DNA from: Pseudomonadota bacterium
GTDB lineage: Bacteria; Pseudomonadota; Gammaproteobacteria; Burkholderiales; Burkholderiaceae
Assembly: GCA_021778935.1 (NCBI GenBank)
Contig: JAJYBQ010000147.1
Location: 1 to 6,367, forward strand
Length of the DNA stretch: 6,367 nt
Direction of reading: 5' to 3'
Numbering within the stretch: position 1 is the stretch's first letter; the number at the start of each line of letters is the position of its first letter. The notes beneath the pieces were generated by a model. It searched no databases, was not told the DNA's origin, and saw only the letters and a program-made list of their open reading frames with translations. Made by a program: the position numbers and the translations under genes. This document shows, in pieces, positions 5,623 through 6,367 of this stretch.

Positions 5623-6367
5623 AGGCAGTCCATCCCCCGTACGCAGCGGATTCCCGCGTCCTGCAGAAGTTGCGCGAAGCGGTCGCTGGCGAGAATCGCA
5701 TATTCCATCACGCGCGCCGCGGCGATCGGATCGCCGGGCTCGGCGGCCCGGGAAGGATGGCACATCAGGACGTTTCCGTCCGTGCCGGCTGCAATCCACC
5801 GTGCCAGGTTGCGCCAGTACGCTTCGGCGGCGGACGAAAAGTCGTAGACGCCCACGAGTCCGGTACTCATGCGCATCCCGCCTGCCGTCGCCAGCCGGCG
5901 CAGCGAGTCATCGCCGAGGCGGGCGATGAACCGCGCCTTGCGGTCGCGGATCCCGGGGGGCGGCCGGGTGCTGCGCAGCCACGGCGGATCGGTCGGATAC
6001 CGCCGTTGGACCGCCGCCAGCAGTTCCTGGCGCACGCCGGCGAACTGGTGAACGTGTTGATGGCCGTCGATGTAATCGGGCCGGCGGCCGAGTCCGTTCT
6101 CGAACGCGTCGAGCTGCATTTCGATCGCTTCGCGGACGGCGCGGCGCGGCACGGCGCCGACGGCGCTGCGCAGGATCAGTTCGCGCAGGACCCAGGTGTC
6201 ATGGCGACATCCCGGGAATGCCTGGGTGAGGTTGAGGTGCAGCCCGATGTCGGCGCGCCCCGCCGGGGGCAGCGATGCTGCGGCCGCCGGCCAGCGCGGC
6301 GCGTCGACGAGCACGCTGGTCGCGGTGAGGCGCCCGCGCGCGAGCAGATCGGCGATACCCTCCGTCG
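5619..6367 (-). CDS. ChbG/YdjC-family carbohydrate deacetylase, N-terminus outside window
   Basis: 248 residues are visible, open to the window edge and beginning TEGIADLLARGRLTATSVLVD. This aligns with the family's segment right after the metal-binding DDFG motif, so only some 15-25 N-terminal residues are missing. The family removes N-acetyl groups from sugars such as chitooligosaccharides, or from sugar-lipid intermediates, using a divalent metal. Visible are the metal/active-site motifs GLHLNL (6245-6228), DGHQHVHQF (from 6065) and MCHPS (5765-5751). HpnK-type hopanoid-associated proteins belong to the same superfamily and cannot be excluded. Nothing else here points to hopanoids. It is the first gene visible in a coupled run with the FAD oxidase (4-nt overlap), and the true start and promoter lie upstream of the window. 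A GTG at 6314 would truncate the conserved N-terminal fold and is not the likely start. Confidence 0.85.
   Translation of the reverse strand, partial: TEGIADLLARGRLTATSVLVDAPRWPAAAASLPPAGRADIGLHLNLTQAFPGCRHDTWVLRELILRSAVGAVPRRAVREAIEMQLDAFENGLGRRPDYIDGHQHVHQFAGVRQELLAAVQRRYPTDPPWLRSTRPPPGIRDRKARFIARLGDDSLRRLATAGGMRMSTGLVGVYDFSSAAEAYWRNLARWIAAGTDGNVLMCHPSRAAEPGDPIAAARVMEYAILASDRFAQLLQDAGIRCVRGMDCL

Noticed and set aside
2873..5701. 942-codon minus-strand frame that could be read as an oxidase-NDH fusion
   Set aside because: Only the part below 4207 is Ndh. The part above is an out-of-frame reading of the FAD-oxidase gene with meaningless Arg/Pro-rich sequence. The true junction is a 4-nt ATGA overlap.
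4882..5847. 321-codon plus-strand frame
   Set aside because: Antisense to the FAD oxidase and deacetylase, both supported by family motifs.

Overview
This is a G+C-rich window (roughly two thirds G+C by eye) in which all six supported genes lie on the minus strand, so transcription runs from the high coordinates to the low ones. The protein types suggest a betaproteobacterium, probably Burkholderiales. They are an Ndh-type NADH dehydrogenase with the Arg-Pro-rich 'KLH' C-terminus, a small secreted protein with a 'CxRPVYFV' core that I associate with Burkholderiales, and a D-2-hydroxyglutarate-dehydrogenase-like flavoprotein. The taxonomic call is inference from remembered family resemblance, not a search.

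Layout in transcription order. (1) >6367-5619: ChbG/YdjC-family deacetylase, missing its N-terminus at the window edge. (2) 5622-4204: FAD-linked D-2-hydroxyacid dehydrogenase, starting with GTG inside the stop of gene 1 (GTGA, 4-nt overlap). (3) 4207-2873: type II NADH:quinone oxidoreductase (ndh), starting inside the stop of gene 2 (ATGA, 4-nt overlap). Genes 1-3 therefore look like one translationally coupled operon. (4) A 219-bp intergenic space, most of it filled by a 123-bp imperfect palindrome with terminal inverted repeats (2724-2846), which resembles a MITE or insertion-sequence remnant. (5) 2653-2192: small secreted protein with a His/Arg-rich tail. (6) 2220-721: protein with N-terminal TPR repeats and a C-terminal ATP-grasp ligase-like domain, overlapping gene 5. 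(7) 721-<1: SerC-like phosphoserine aminotransferase, starting at a TGATG junction with gene 6 and cut by the window start. Genes 5-7 look like a second coupled unit.

How they may work together. Genes 2 and 3 are both flavoproteins expected to pass electrons to the respiratory quinone pool, one from a D-2-hydroxyacid and one from NADH. Phosphoserine aminotransferase converts glutamate to 2-oxoglutarate, and the serine-pathway dehydrogenase SerA can reduce 2-oxoglutarate to D-2-hydroxyglutarate, which a gene-2-type enzyme reoxidises. A metabolic link between the two units is therefore possible. The less explained part is the tight coupling of a TPR/ATP-grasp protein with a PLP aminotransferase and a secreted His-rich protein, which could be a small tailoring or ligation pathway. 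No RNA genes, CRISPR arrays or complete insertion sequences were seen.
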